Source: VXNE01 sp965116625
GTDB taxonomy: Bacteria > Pseudomonadota > Gammaproteobacteria > Pseudomonadales > Azotimanducaceae
Length of the DNA stretch: 64,000 nt
Direction: 5' to 3'
NCBI GenBank assembly: GCA_965116625.1
Contig: OZ220717.1
Coordinates: forward strand, 3,968,001 to 4,032,000
A program made the translations under genes and the position numbers. Below are positions 44,879 to 54,346 of the stretch, one piece after another. The notes under the pieces were generated by a model. That model ran no database searches and was not told the origin of the DNA. It saw nothing but the letters and a program-made list of their open reading frames with translations. Position 1 is the first letter of the stretch. The number at the start of each line of letters is the position of its first letter.

Positions 44879-45856
44879 TCAGGTGGCTGTTTCCCGCGTC
44901 CGGTAGTACGGCAGGGAGAGGTCCGCGACTCCGAGTCCCGCCTTGGGATCCGTGCCCGCGACCATGACGATGTCGCGGTAGTCGTCGCTCAGGTTCTCCG
45001 GATTGCCTCCCGACCAGCGGAGCGGGGATTCCGCGCTCATGTAGTGGTTGACGTACGCCCTGCGGTAACCGGCCCGCGCCCGGTTCGGGAACGACCGGTG
45101 CAGCAGGTACCCGTCAAAGAAAACGATGCTGCCGCGCTCGACTTCCACCGGCTCCCCCGCATCCTGGTCGTACGGAAAACCGAACGTCTCCGGCGCATCG
45201 TCAAAGCGCGGATCGTTGTGCTGCCGCATGTCCCAAAGCGTTCGATGCTTCTGCGAGCCCGGTATCACCCACAGGCAGCCGTTGTCGAGTGTCGCCGCAT
45301 CCAGGGCGATCCATGCGGCCACCAGGCTCGCATCCGCGGTTGGGATGAAGGACTCGTCCTGGTGCCACGCCTGGCCCGGCGAACCCCTGCTCTTCATGAA
45401 GATCATGGACTGCATGCACTTCACGTTGGGACCGATGATCTCCGTGAGTACGCGCGTAATCGATTCGTGCGCCACGTACTCTCGGAACAGATCCGAAACC
45501 TTGTGCGGGAAGTGCACCGCGATGACATTGTTGTTCACATCTTCCATGGAACCAACGTCTCCGGGAGCGCCAGCGACCGGGGACGTTTGCTCCATGGACG
45601 GCGAGCTGGGCCGGGCCGCGGGCGGCGCCGATAGGCGACGGCCGCGGGGCACTTCCACCGTCCTGCACTCGGTCCCGGGGCTCCTCGAAATGAATCCCCT
45701 GTTGCCGAGGCAGACGTCTATGGCCTCCCGGCACATCGCGTCGGTATCGCGCGCATCGAAGGCGTCTTCAACCACGCAATAGCCGTATTCCTTGAAGTGC
45801 TGGCTGGTCGTCAAACTCACGTCACGTCCCCTGCCGGTCAAGCGAAGCAATGCCAA
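44879..45856 (-). CDS. Phytanoyl-CoA dioxygenase (PhyH) family protein
   Basis: 325 residues, second member of the Fe(II)/2-oxoglutarate PhyH family here. Iron ligands: HxD in AWHQDESFIPT and the distal His in GYLLHRSFPN. The Arg of RRAYVNHYMSAES probably binds the cosubstrate. WVIPGSQKHRTLWDM matches the family. A Ser/Pro/Ala-rich insertion (residues about 68-105) interrupts the N-terminal part. ATG at 45856 is used; a GTG twelve codons later with AGGGGA upstream is equally plausible. It ends without a gap against the convergent haloperoxidase-type gene. The substrate is unknown. Confidence 0.88.
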   Translation of the reverse strand: MALLRLTGRGRDVSLTTSQHFKEYGYCVVEDAFDARDTDAMCREAIDVCLGNRGFISRSPGTECRTVEVPRGRRLSAPPAARPSSPSMEQTSPVAGAPGDVGSMEDVNNNVIAVHFPHKVSDLFREYVAHESITRVLTEIIGPNVKCMQSMIFMKSRGSPGQAWHQDESFIPTADASLVAAWIALDAATLDNGCLWVIPGSQKHRTLWDMRQHNDPRFDDAPETFGFPYDQDAGEPVEVERGSIVFFDGYLLHRSFPNRARAGYRRAYVNHYMSAESPLRWSGGNPENLSDDYRDIVMVAGTDPKAGLGVADLSLPYYRTRETAT

Positions 45857-45954
45857 GGCATCGATGCGCCCGCGACTTTAGCCGCACGCGAGCCGCCCGG
45901 CAAACGCGGACGCCAGAACGCGTCCGAGTCCGGTCCGGGGAGAGATGCATACCG

Positions 45955-48900
45955 TCACTGACTCGCGCTTCCCAGGTGGCTCGCCAGCCGGCGCGACACG
46001 GATTGCGGCGACCCGGTCCGGCGCGCGAGCAGCGCGTAGAACGACGGCACGATAAAGAGCGTCAGGAAGGTCGCGAGCGACACGCCGGAGAACACCACGA
46101 TGCCGAGCACCATGCGGCTTTCCGCGCCCGCCCCGGTCGCGAGAATCAGCGGGATCGAGCCCATGATCGTGGAGATCGTGGTCATGACGACGGGCCGCAG
46201 GCGAATCCCCGACGCCTCGATGATCGCGTCTTCGAAGGAGCGGCCGGCATCGCGCATCTGGTTGATGAACTCGACAATGAGCACCCCGTTCTTGGCGGCG
46301 ATCCCGATCAGCATGACGATGCCGATCTGGCTGAAGATGTTGATCGACATGCCCGTGAGGTAGAGACCGAGCAACGCGCCCGCCACCGCCAGCGGCACCG
46401 TGACGAGGATCACCAGCGGATGCACGAAGCTCTCGAACTGCGCCGCGAGCACCAGGAAGACGATGAGCAGCGCAAGTCCGAAGGTGAACGCCAGGCTGCC
46501 GCTCGTCTCCTTGTACTCCAGGGACTCGCCCTGGTAGTCGATCCGCGCCTGGTCCGGGAACGACTCGCGCACGACCCGTTCCAGGAACTCCAGCGCCTCG
46601 CCGAGAACGGTGCCCGGGGCCAGGCCTGCCGTGATGGTGACGGCGCGCAGCCGGTTGTAGCGGTTGAGCGAGCCGGGCGCGGCCTGTTCGTCGACGCGGA
46701 TGAGGTTGGCCAGAGGGATCAGTTCGCCCGTTGAATCCGATCGCACGTAGATGTTCGAAAGGTCCTCGGCGGTCGCGCGCTGGTCGTCGCGGGCCTGGAG
46801 GATGACGTCATACTCCTCGCCGTCCTTGACGTAGGTCGTGATGCGCTGTTCGCTCATCATCGCCGAGAGCGTCCTGCCGATGTTCTGCACCGAGACGCCG
46901 AGCGCGGCCGCGCGGTTCTTGTCGATTCGCACCACGGCCTGGGGCTGGGTCTCCTTGAGGTCGCTGTCGAGGCGCTGCAGACCCGGAAACTCGCTCGCCC
47001 GTTCGAAGATGAGGTCCCGCCATTCGGCGAGAGTGTCGTAGTCGGGTCCGCCGAGCACGAACTGGACGGGCCGGCCCCCGCCCATGCGGGACAGGCCCGA
47101 GCGCACGAACGCGAAGGCCCGCACGTCCGGGATGTTCCGCCACGCGGCGTTGGCGCGCGCCGCGGCGTCCTTCGTGGTGATCTCGCGCTCTCCCCACGGC
47201 TTCATGACGACCATGATCACGCCGCTGTTGGACGAATTGCCGCCCCACCCGGGAACGGCCATCACGACGACCTGCGCCAGGCCCTCGTCGATCATCTGCC
47301 TGGCCGGAAGCTCGAGTTTCAGGGCTTCGCGCTTCATGCGCTCGATGCCCATGCCCTCCGGTCCCGAGAACATCGCCATGAACGCGCCCTGGTCCTCCTC
47401 CGGGACGTATTCGCGCGGAACCGTATCGAACAGGACATAGGCGCCGGCCAGCGTGCCCGTTGCTGCCAGGACCGCCACCCAGCGTTGCCGGATGAGGACT
47501 TGCAAGACGCCGATGTAGCCCCGTCTAAGCCGGGAGAAGCCACCGTCGATCCACCGCGACAGGCGGTTTTCGCGGCCCGAAGCGCGCAGGAACCTGGAGC
47601 ACATGACCGGCGTCAGCGACAGCGCGAGGACGCTCGAGAACACGACCGCCGCGGCGATGGTCACCGCCAGCTCCCCGAAGATCACGCCGATGTTGTCGGT
47701 AAGGAACATGATCGGGGTGAAAACCGCCACCAATACCGCCGTGGTGGCGATCACGGCGAAACCGACCTGGCGCGTCCCGTTGTACGCGGCCACCAGGGGC
47801 GTCTCGCCCTCCTCGATCCGCCGGTGGATGTTCTCCAGCACGACGATGGCATCGTCCACCACTAGCCCGATGGACAGCACGAGGGCGAGCAGCGTGATCA
47901 GGTTCACGGTGAACCCGAATGCCGCCAGCGCGATGAACGCCGAGACCAGGCACACGGGGATCGTGACGACCGGGATCGCCATGGTCCGGACCGAGCCCAG
48001 GAACACGAGGATGACCAGGCTTACCAGCACGGTGGTGATGGCGATCGTGCGGTAGACCGAGTTGATCGCCGCGCGGATGAACACCGAGTCGTCGGATCCC
48101 TTCGTGATCCGCATGTGGTCCGGGATCGCCTCGTTGAGCTTTTCGATCTCCGCTCCCACCTGCTCCAGCGTCTCGAGCGTATTCGCCTTCGACTGCTTGA
48201 TGATTCCGATGCTGACCGTCGGCAGGCCGTTGGCACGGAAGATCGAGCGGTGGTCCAGGGGCGCCACCTCGACGGTCGCGACTTCGCCCAGGCGCACCAG
48301 GTGACCGTCCTCGCCTTGCTCGATCACCAACTCCCGGAAGTCCTCGGCGGACTGGTAGCCGCGCGCGAGCCGAACCGTCAGTTCCCGGTCGTCGGTCTCG
48401 AGGCGGCCAGCCGGGAGCTCCAGGTTTTCGCGGCGCAACGCCGACTCGATGTCCGTGACGGTGAGGTCCCGCGCCGCCAGTGCCAGCCGGTCGACCCAGA
48501 TCCGCATTGCCGGACGCGCTCCGCGTACACCGGCATTGGCGACGCCGGGGATCGCCGCGAAACGATCGGCGATGTAGCGCTCGGTGTAGTCGGTGAGTTC
48601 CATCCGGCTGAACTCGGAGCTGCGGACGTTGATGTACATGGCCGGGCGGGCATCGGAGTCCTGCTTGCGGATCTCCGGCGGGCGCACGTCCTCCGGCAGC
48701 CAGCGCACGGCCCGCGAGACCCGGTCACGGACATCGTTCGCGGCGGCGTCGATATCGCGGTGGAGGGCGAACTCGATGTTGATGCGCGAACTGCCGTCGG
48801 TGCTCGACGAACGCACCGCCTTTACGCCCTCGATGCCGCTGATCTGGTCCTCGATCACCGTGGTGACCCGGCTCTCAATGACGTCAGCGGAAGCGCCGGG

Positions 48901-49053
48901 GTAGGACGTGCTGATGGAGACGACCGGCGGCGTCACGTCCGGGTATTCCCGCAGCGGCAGGAGGTTGAACGAGAGGACGCCGAAGGCCAACAGGGCCAGG
49001 CTGATCACGGTGGCGAATACCGGCCGCTTGACTGACGTGTCGGACAACCACAT
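45955..49053 (-). CDS. RND (HAE1/AcrB-like) efflux transporter
   Basis: 1032 residues, normal for the family, with 12 predicted transmembrane helices and two large periplasmic loops. N-terminus WLSDTSVKRPVFATVISLALLAFG. TM4 carries the proton-relay DD pair (GLVVDDAIVVLENI). The internal repeat restarts with FVHPLVILVTVPLAVAGALLGLYLTG. It exports hydrophobic compounds together with the adaptor encoded just upstream. No TolC-like outer-membrane channel is in the window. The 27 in-frame codons before MWLSDTS overlap the adaptor gene and are excluded. Confidence 0.95.
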   Translation of the reverse strand: MWLSDTSVKRPVFATVISLALLAFGVLSFNLLPLREYPDVTPPVVSISTSYPGASADVIESRVTTVIEDQISGIEGVKAVRSSSTDGSSRINIEFALHRDIDAAANDVRDRVSRAVRWLPEDVRPPEIRKQDSDARPAMYINVRSSEFSRMELTDYTERYIADRFAAIPGVANAGVRGARPAMRIWVDRLALAARDLTVTDIESALRRENLELPAGRLETDDRELTVRLARGYQSAEDFRELVIEQGEDGHLVRLGEVATVEVAPLDHRSIFRANGLPTVSIGIIKQSKANTLETLEQVGAEIEKLNEAIPDHMRITKGSDDSVFIRAAINSVYRTIAITTVLVSLVILVFLGSVRTMAIPVVTIPVCLVSAFIALAAFGFTVNLITLLALVLSIGLVVDDAIVVLENIHRRIEEGETPLVAAYNGTRQVGFAVIATTAVLVAVFTPIMFLTDNIGVIFGELAVTIAAAVVFSSVLALSLTPVMCSRFLRASGRENRLSRWIDGGFSRLRRGYIGVLQVLIRQRWVAVLAATGTLAGAYVLFDTVPREYVPEEDQGAFMAMFSGPEGMGIERMKREALKLELPARQMIDEGLAQVVVMAVPGWGGNSSNSGVIMVVMKPWGEREITTKDAAARANAAWRNIPDVRAFAFVRSGLSRMGGGRPVQFVLGGPDYDTLAEWRDLIFERASEFPGLQRLDSDLKETQPQAVVRIDKNRAAALGVSVQNIGRTLSAMMSEQRITTYVKDGEEYDVILQARDDQRATAEDLSNIYVRSDSTGELIPLANLIRVDEQAAPGSLNRYNRLRAVTITAGLAPGTVLGEALEFLERVVRESFPDQARIDYQGESLEYKETSGSLAFTFGLALLIVFLVLAAQFESFVHPLVILVTVPLAVAGALLGLYLTGMSINIFSQIGIVMLIGIAAKNGVLIVEFINQMRDAGRSFEDAIIEASGIRLRPVVMTTISTIMGSIPLILATGAGAESRMVLGIVVFSGVSLATFLTLFIVPSFYALLARRTGSPQSVSRRLASHLGSASQ

Positions 49054-49057
49054 GGCG

Positions 49058-50137
49058 TTAGCCCGATCCGGCGCTTCCCCGGGGAGCGGCGCCGGGATTC
49101 GCTCCGACCGCGCCGGCACGGCGCACCGGGCCACCGTCCCGAACCTTCATGACGCCTTCGGCCACCACTTCCTGGCCCGACGTGATGCCCGCGCGCGCTT
49201 CCGCCAAGCCGTCGCGGCGGATGCCGAGATCGATCGTGGTCATCACCGCGCGTCCGTCCGTTACCGCGTAGACGAACGTCTCCATGCCGCGCTGCACCAG
49301 GGCAGTCTCGGGCACCATGAGGGCATCGCGGCTCGCGGTCGTCAGCTTCACCGTCATCAGCATGCCGGGCCGCAGGAGCCCATCCGGATTGTCGATATGC
49401 GCCCGCACGGTCACCGCCCGGGTCACCGGGTTGACCCGCGACCCGACCGTGCGAACCGAGGCGTCGAAGGTCCGGCCGGGGAACGCCGCACTCGCGGCCG
49501 TCAGCGAGAGTCCGGGATGAACGACGCCGAGATGCACCTCGGGCAACGCGAAGTCGAGCTTGATCACCGAGATATCGTCCAGGGTCGTGATGCGCGTGCC
49601 CGGGGTGATGAGCGTTCCCGCACTCACTTCGCGGAAACCGAGCAGGCCCGCGAAGGGGGCGCGGATCAACCGGTCGTCCAGGCGCGCGACGGTCGCCTGG
49701 TAACGCGCCTCGGCAGCGGCCAGCCGGGCCCGCGCCTCGTCCACGTCGGAAACCGGGATGCTGCGCTGTTCGAGAAGGTCCTTCAGCCGGTCGTACTGGT
49801 TCCGGGCGTCCTGCCTGCCGGCTTCCTCCTCCTGCAGCAGGGCGGTCTGCTCTTCGTTGGTAAGCTCGACCAGGACATCGCCCTGCTGCACGAAATCGCC
49901 GTCGTCGAAGCGGACGTGCCGGATCGAGTCAGTGACTTTCGCGGTAATGGTCACCGACTCGTTCGCCTGCGTCGTGCCGATCGCCTCGACGATGTCCGCA
50001 ATGGAGCGGACCACTGCCGTTTCAGTGACCACCAGCGGAGGCCCGCCGAATCCACCCCGCGATGAACCCTCCGCCTCCTCGTCGGCACAACCCCCACTGA
50101 AGAGGAGCATCACAACGCAGGACCCTGCCCAACGCAC
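49058..50137 (-). CDS. RND efflux periplasmic adaptor lipoprotein
   Basis: 359 residues. Starting from GTG at 50137 (GGAG eight bases upstream) gives a short lipoprotein signal ending LLFSGGC. Next come the lipoyl/hairpin region (SVTITAKVTDSIRHVRFDDGDFVQQGDVLVEL), a coiled-coil hairpin (EEAGRQDARNQYDRLKDLLEQR) and the returning half (RLIRAPFAGLLGFREVSAGTLI), then beta-barrel and membrane-proximal domains. The longer open frame upstream runs through repeat DNA and the antisense of the tRNA and is not coding. It is four bases upstream of the transporter gene, forming a two-gene operon. Confidence 0.92.
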   Translation of the reverse strand: MRWAGSCVVMLLFSGGCADEEAEGSSRGGFGGPPLVVTETAVVRSIADIVEAIGTTQANESVTITAKVTDSIRHVRFDDGDFVQQGDVLVELTNEEQTALLQEEEAGRQDARNQYDRLKDLLEQRSIPVSDVDEARARLAAAEARYQATVARLDDRLIRAPFAGLLGFREVSAGTLITPGTRITTLDDISVIKLDFALPEVHLGVVHPGLSLTAASAAFPGRTFDASVRTVGSRVNPVTRAVTVRAHIDNPDGLLRPGMLMTVKLTTASRDALMVPETALVQRGMETFVYAVTDGRAVMTTIDLGIRRDGLAEARAGITSGQEVVAEGVMKVRDGGPVRRAGAVGANPGAAPRGSAGSG

Positions 50138-50192
50138 GCCAAATCTCCATACCCAATGCCGCCTATGGTACGCCCATATCGGCCGGAAACCT

Positions 50193-50240
50193 CGTCCCAA
50201 AGGTGGGTGTCCCTTCCGTCCCAAAGGTGGGTGTCCCTTC
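50193..50240. repeat. Repeat cluster R6, two 24-bp units with GGGTGTCCC core
   Basis: Two perfect tandem 24-bp copies (CGTCCCAAAGGTGGGTGTCC then CTTC) lie between the adaptor gene and tRNA-Leu. The core matches the GGGTGTCCC variant of clusters R4 and R5. It is the rightmost recognised member; I saw none in the accessory region beyond the tRNA. Confidence 0.88.
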
Positions 50241-50328
50241 GGCGTTCCCTTCGGCGTCAGCGACTGCGGACGGGTCGGCGTTGACCCCGGCCCGGACCGC
50301 GGATACATTGCCGACCCGCCTGCCTCGC

Positions 50329-50415
50329 GCCTGGGTGGCGAAATTGGTAGACGCGCCAGACTCAAAATCTGGTGGGGGCAACCCCGTGAGAGTTCGAGTC
50401 TCTCCCCAGGCACCA
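50329..50415 (+). tRNA. tRNA-Leu (anticodon CAA)
   Basis: 87 bases including encoded CCA. Acceptor stem GCCTGGG/CCCAGGC; anticodon stem CCAGA/TCTGG with loop CTCAAAA, so anticodon CAA reading UUG. There is a long variable arm (TGGGGGCAACCCCGT) as in Leu tRNAs, and T-loop GTTCGAGTC. A P4-type integrase gene begins 149 bp downstream, the classic arrangement for an element integrated in the tRNA 3' end. Confidence 0.97.
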
Positions 50416-50564
50416 AACTCATGATTTCACCGCGTCTCACTTCGCCTCATTTATGCGTTTAACTGACTGTTTTATTTATCAAAAAACAAAACAGGCGGTC
50501 TTGACAGGTTTCCCGACTTCGCGCAGAATCTCACGCATCGTGTGGGTATGAATGTGGGTATGAC

Positions 50565-51722
50565 GTGGCGAAACTGACGGCTGCGGCGGTTCGAAGGGCT
50601 CTGCTTCCTGGTCGGTATGGCGACGGCGACACGCTTTACCTCAACGTCACGCCGTCCGGAACCAAGTCGTGGATCCAGCGAATCGTGATCGATGGACGCC
50701 GGCACGACATCGGTCTCGGACCGTATCCACTGATCTCGCTCGCGCACGCTCGAGAACGCGCCATCGGGAATCGACTGGCGATTGCCAATGGTCGGAACCC
50801 GCTGGCAGAGAAGCGGCGGACGAGGATACCCACCTTCCGCAAAGCGGCCGAAGCGACCTTCCAAGCCAATCTCCCCCGTTGGCGCGATGGCAAGACGGCG
50901 AAGAACTGGATGCAGGGCATGGAGAAGCGGGCGTTCCCGGTAATCGGCGACATGCGCGTCGATCGCATCGGGCGGGAGGATGTTCTGCGAATCTTGAAGC
51001 CTGTCTGGACGACGCATCCCGAGGTGGCGCGGAAGCTCCGCCAGCGCATGCGGGCGACGTTGCAGTGGTGCCAGGCGCACGGACACGTCGAACAGAACGT
51101 CGCCGGCGACGCGATCAACGGCGCACTCCCCGTCATGTCTAGCGCCCGAAGGCACCATCGTGCGCTGCCGTACGCGGCCGTTCCCGCAGCGCTTCGCGAC
51201 ATCCGGGCCTGTAGAGCGTCCGACAGCGCGAGGCTGGGCTTAGAGTTCCTCGTGCTGACGGCGACCCGGAGCGGCGAGGTGCGAGGCGCGCTTTGGGCGG
51301 AGTTCGATTTCGACGAACGGCAATGGTGCATCTCGGCCGAGCGTACGAAGGCCAACGCCAAACACGTCGTGCCCCTCAGCCGACCGGCAATAGACTTGCT
51401 CGAACGCGCGCGATCGCTTGCGAAAGGTCCCGTGGCATTCCCATCGCCAAGGAGCCCTCACAAGCCGCTGAGCGACATGACTCTCATGAAGGTACTGCAC
51501 ACCGTGGGGCTCGCCGACAGAACAACTGTGCACGGCTTCCGCAGCTCCTTTCGTACCTGGGCCAGCGAACAGACTGATGCGGACCACGCGGTCATGGAGT
51601 TGTGCCTTTCCCACACCGTGGGGAGTGCCGTCGAAAGAGCGTATGCGCGCAGCGACCTTCTGGAGAAGCGCCGTTCGCTCATGGAGCAGTGGGGTGCTTA
51701 CTGCATGGGCAGCACGGAGTAG
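50565..51722 (+). CDS. P4-type tyrosine integrase
   Basis: 385 residues from a GTG start. The N-terminal DUF4102-like domain (GDGDTLYLNVTPSGTKSWIQRIVIDGRRHDIGLGPYPLISLAHARERA) is typical of P4/tRNA-targeting integrases. The catalytic domain shows the first Arg in LTATRSGEVRGALW, HGFRSSFRTWA and LSHTVGSAVERAYARSD with the nucleophile Tyr. It is probably active, since all catalytic residues are present. Two near-repeats (TGTGGGTATGA) and an AT-rich hairpin (CTGTTTT/AAAACAG, about 50468-50495) lie between the tRNA and the gene and may be arm-type binding sites. Confidence 0.93.
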   Translation: MAKLTAAAVRRALLPGRYGDGDTLYLNVTPSGTKSWIQRIVIDGRRHDIGLGPYPLISLAHARERAIGNRLAIANGRNPLAEKRRTRIPTFRKAAEATFQANLPRWRDGKTAKNWMQGMEKRAFPVIGDMRVDRIGREDVLRILKPVWTTHPEVARKLRQRMRATLQWCQAHGHVEQNVAGDAINGALPVMSSARRHHRALPYAAVPAALRDIRACRASDSARLGLEFLVLTATRSGEVRGALWAEFDFDERQWCISAERTKANAKHVVPLSRPAIDLLERARSLAKGPVAFPSPRSPHKPLSDMTLMKVLHTVGLADRTTVHGFRSSFRTWASEQTDADHAVMELCLSHTVGSAVERAYARSDLLEKRRSLMEQWGAYCMGSTE

Positions 51723-51938
51723 CGGTGCCATGGCAACGGCCATTGCACGGTTGGCCGACGCGCGAACAATGGGAACGGGCAGGTTTCAATTCATCAGTCC
51801 GGCGGGGCGATTGGCGAGCGGCCTAACGGCGAACGCGGGCGCACGGTGGTATAGACTGACCGTGTGGACCATGGAACGATGGGCCGCGAGCCGGGGTCAG
51901 CGCGCAGGACGGGCGATTTCGGGCGGTCTTTACACGGG

Positions 51939-53597
51939 ATGAGCAGGATTTGCCAATCCATAAGGCGTTCGCCCATCGGGTTGACTATTGATTTGCAGGT
52001 GCCGCGGGAGGGGACGACTGCGTCGACTCGCGGCTCGCCGCCGATTAGCGACGAGACCTTTCGGTGCGGTTATTCCGAGGTTGATCGTCTGGTGGAATAC
52101 CTCGAAGCGCGCCGAAGCGACGTGTTGTCGCGCGTTGCGTCGGGGGAAAGGGTATCCCTCTTCCTGCCCCAGCGAGACCCTGCACCGATACGGGTGATGA
52201 AGGGCGAATCGAGACACGCGTATTTCACGCTCGGCGAGCTGGTGCGATGGCGCTTTCTTCGGAACCTTCCCACGTATCCGCTAAAGCCGCATCAAGAGGA
52301 TGGAGTCAACTGGTTACGGAATCGCCAGGCGGCGATCCTAGCCGACGACATGGGAATGGGAAAGACCCTCCAGGCGATCGCTGCTTTCGAGTTGCTGCAT
52401 CGCACTGGGGAAGTCGAGAACGCACTCGTCGTTTGTCCAAAGTCGCTGATAGGCGTTTGGGAAGCGGAACTCAGCCTCTGGGCACCGAGGTTGTGCAACG
52501 TTGCGCTCTATACGCCCGTCTCTCGGCAAGTTTGGAACGCCGTGGCGACACAATGCCAGGTTGGCATTACGAACTATGAGGCGATTCGATCAAGTGGTCC
52601 GGATCCCGGGATGTTCGACGTGTTAATCCTTGACGAAGTACACAGGCTAAAGAACTCAAGCTCGCTGAACTATCAAGCGTGCTACAACCTCCAGCCGAAA
52701 GTGACGTGGGGTCTTTCCGGAACCCCGTTGGAGAACAAGCCCGGCGACCTCACGGCAATCCTCCATTTGCTCGATCGTAAACGCATATCGCCTTCTGAGG
52801 AGAGACTTCCGCTGGCGTCGCTTCGTTCTCTGGCGCGGGCACATGTGCTTAGGCGCGATAAGACAGCGCTATCGGACGAGCTATCGCAAGTGACGGACAA
52901 GCTCGACCTGGTCGCACTGGCGCCTGAGCAGAAAGGGGCATATGAGGGGGTCCTGAAGGACGCCAAGTCGTACGCTACCGCCGGCGGGTGGATCGCTACG
53001 TTTAATCGACTGAGGGCGATCTGCGACTTCGACCCGGAGACGGAAGCAAGCTCGAAGGTCGACCGTGCGCTAGTGATATTGCGGTCCGTGTTGCAACTCG
53101 GCGAGAAGGCAGTAGTGTTCTCTTGGCGGCTGGATCCATTGCGTCTGCTAGGCAATCGGCTTGCCATGCAGTGCGGGCGGGACTCGTTTCAGGTGATCAC
53201 GGGCGAGACGTCTGCGGCAGAGCGGTCCAGGATCGTGTCGTTGTTTCAAACATCGCGGGAACCGCGATTCCTACTCTGTTCAATGCGCGCGACTTCGGAA
53301 GGGCTGACTCTGACTGCCGCGAATCATGTGGTGTTCCTGAATGAGTGGTGGAATCCAGCGGTGAACGCCCAGGCTCGTGACCGAGTCAACCGGATTGGGC
53401 AAGGCAAGGATGTTGTGGTCTATCGGCTCAGAACTCTAGGCACTGTGGAGAGTGAGCTAGCGCGCATATTGGAAGCGAAGTCGGAGTTGTTTGATGAGAT
53501 TATCAATCGCCTGACGATGGTGACAAGCTGCCCAGATGATCAGAGCGTCCCCGCAGCGCTCACTGGATTCCTCGAGGGAAGTTTGGGCGACGCATGA
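51939..53597 (+). CDS. SNF2-like superfamily 2 helicase/translocase
   Basis: 552 residues, compact for the family. LKPHQEDGVNWLRNRQAAILADDMGMGKTLQAI holds the Q-like motif and Walker A (residues 136-143). DEVH is at 232-235 (a variant of DEAH), motif III is WGLSGTPLEN, and motif VI is NEWWNPAVNAQARDRVNRIGQGKDVVVYRL. Residues 1-110 are not recognised. It would translocate on double-stranded DNA. It overlaps the next gene (ATGA) and faces the five-gene modification-type operon. SNF2-type ATPases occur in several defence systems. I start at MSRICQSIRRS; an earlier ATG 25 codons upstream is less likely. Confidence 0.9.
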   Translation: MSRICQSIRRSPIGLTIDLQVPREGTTASTRGSPPISDETFRCGYSEVDRLVEYLEARRSDVLSRVASGERVSLFLPQRDPAPIRVMKGESRHAYFTLGELVRWRFLRNLPTYPLKPHQEDGVNWLRNRQAAILADDMGMGKTLQAIAAFELLHRTGEVENALVVCPKSLIGVWEAELSLWAPRLCNVALYTPVSRQVWNAVATQCQVGITNYEAIRSSGPDPGMFDVLILDEVHRLKNSSSLNYQACYNLQPKVTWGLSGTPLENKPGDLTAILHLLDRKRISPSEERLPLASLRSLARAHVLRRDKTALSDELSQVTDKLDLVALAPEQKGAYEGVLKDAKSYATAGGWIATFNRLRAICDFDPETEASSKVDRALVILRSVLQLGEKAVVFSWRLDPLRLLGNRLAMQCGRDSFQVITGETSAAERSRIVSLFQTSREPRFLLCSMRATSEGLTLTAANHVVFLNEWWNPAVNAQARDRVNRIGQGKDVVVYRLRTLGTVESELARILEAKSELFDEIINRLTMVTSCPDDQSVPAALTGFLEGSLGDA

Positions 53598-54346
53598 GCG
53601 ATCGAGTGCCGAACACGGACCTCGCAGCTGACCTGGCACGCATGCCCGCAGCATCGGTGGCGGGATTCAAGTTGGTGCCGAGGGTCCGTACGGCGCTTCT
53701 GGAACTGCCGAGTGAGGTGTCGCTGTCGAATTTGCGAGAGTCCTTGACGAACGGGGAGATGGGCGGGCCTCTGGCGTCGGTGGCCAGTTCCGATTACGAG
53801 TTGAGATCACTAGCAGACGGCTATTGCCGGTTCGTCGATGCGGCAGAAGACGGACGGCGGGACGATCGTGCGACGTCGTCGAGGCTAGCTTGGATCGTGC
53901 CCGACAGGCGACTGACAGAAAATCTGGAGTTGGATACGCTTGCGTTGGACGCCATCCGAAAACTCGGGATCGGCGCTGACCTTGGGAACGACTACAACAG
54001 CTGGCTACCGTGGGTATCGCTGGGGATGATCAACCTGCTTCGCAGGTGGCGACAGCCTCGCCTTCGAACAATTCGGCGCGCCATGTTCAAACTGTGCAGT
54101 GGCCCGGAGAGGTCATTTCCTTGGGAAGCCGGATACGCAACGTGGGAGCGTCAGCTGCCCATGCAGGCGTTGTACATGCACGAACCGACTCGGCTCTTGG
54201 ACGGAGCATTGGCAGCGTTCGGCGATCTGGAATTGACTTCGGTCAATGATCTGCGCTGCTGCCATCCGGATGCAGTCGCTGCTTCAAAGACGAGCGGACG
54301 ACCGCTTTTCGCGTTGTACCGCGCCCTCGGGAAGACGAGTCCTTAG
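53594..54346 (+). CDS. Unknown protein coupled to the SNF2-like helicase
   Basis: 250 residues, no signal or transmembrane segment. I do not recognise a family. Visible features are an Arg-rich central stretch (LLRRWRQPRLRTIRRAMFKL), Trp-rich WLPWVSLGMINLLRRW and SFPWEAGYATWERQLP, and a predominantly helical composition. The ATG overlaps the helicase stop, so the two are probably one transcription unit and perhaps one complex. Its stop codon overlaps the stop of the convergent DGQHR gene (TTAG, 54343-54346). Confidence 0.75.
   Translation: MSDRVPNTDLAADLARMPAASVAGFKLVPRVRTALLELPSEVSLSNLRESLTNGEMGGPLASVASSDYELRSLADGYCRFVDAAEDGRRDDRATSSRLAWIVPDRRLTENLELDTLALDAIRKLGIGADLGNDYNSWLPWVSLGMINLLRRWRQPRLRTIRRAMFKLCSGPERSFPWEAGYATWERQLPMQALYMHEPTRLLDGALAAFGDLELTSVNDLRCCHPDAVAASKTSGRPLFALYRALGKTSP

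Noticed and set aside
50468..50495. CTGTTTT/AAAACAG hairpin as a terminator for tRNA-Leu
   Set aside because: Possible, but no adjacent T-run and its location between the tRNA and integrase fits recombination arm sites equally well; mentioned only under the integrase.
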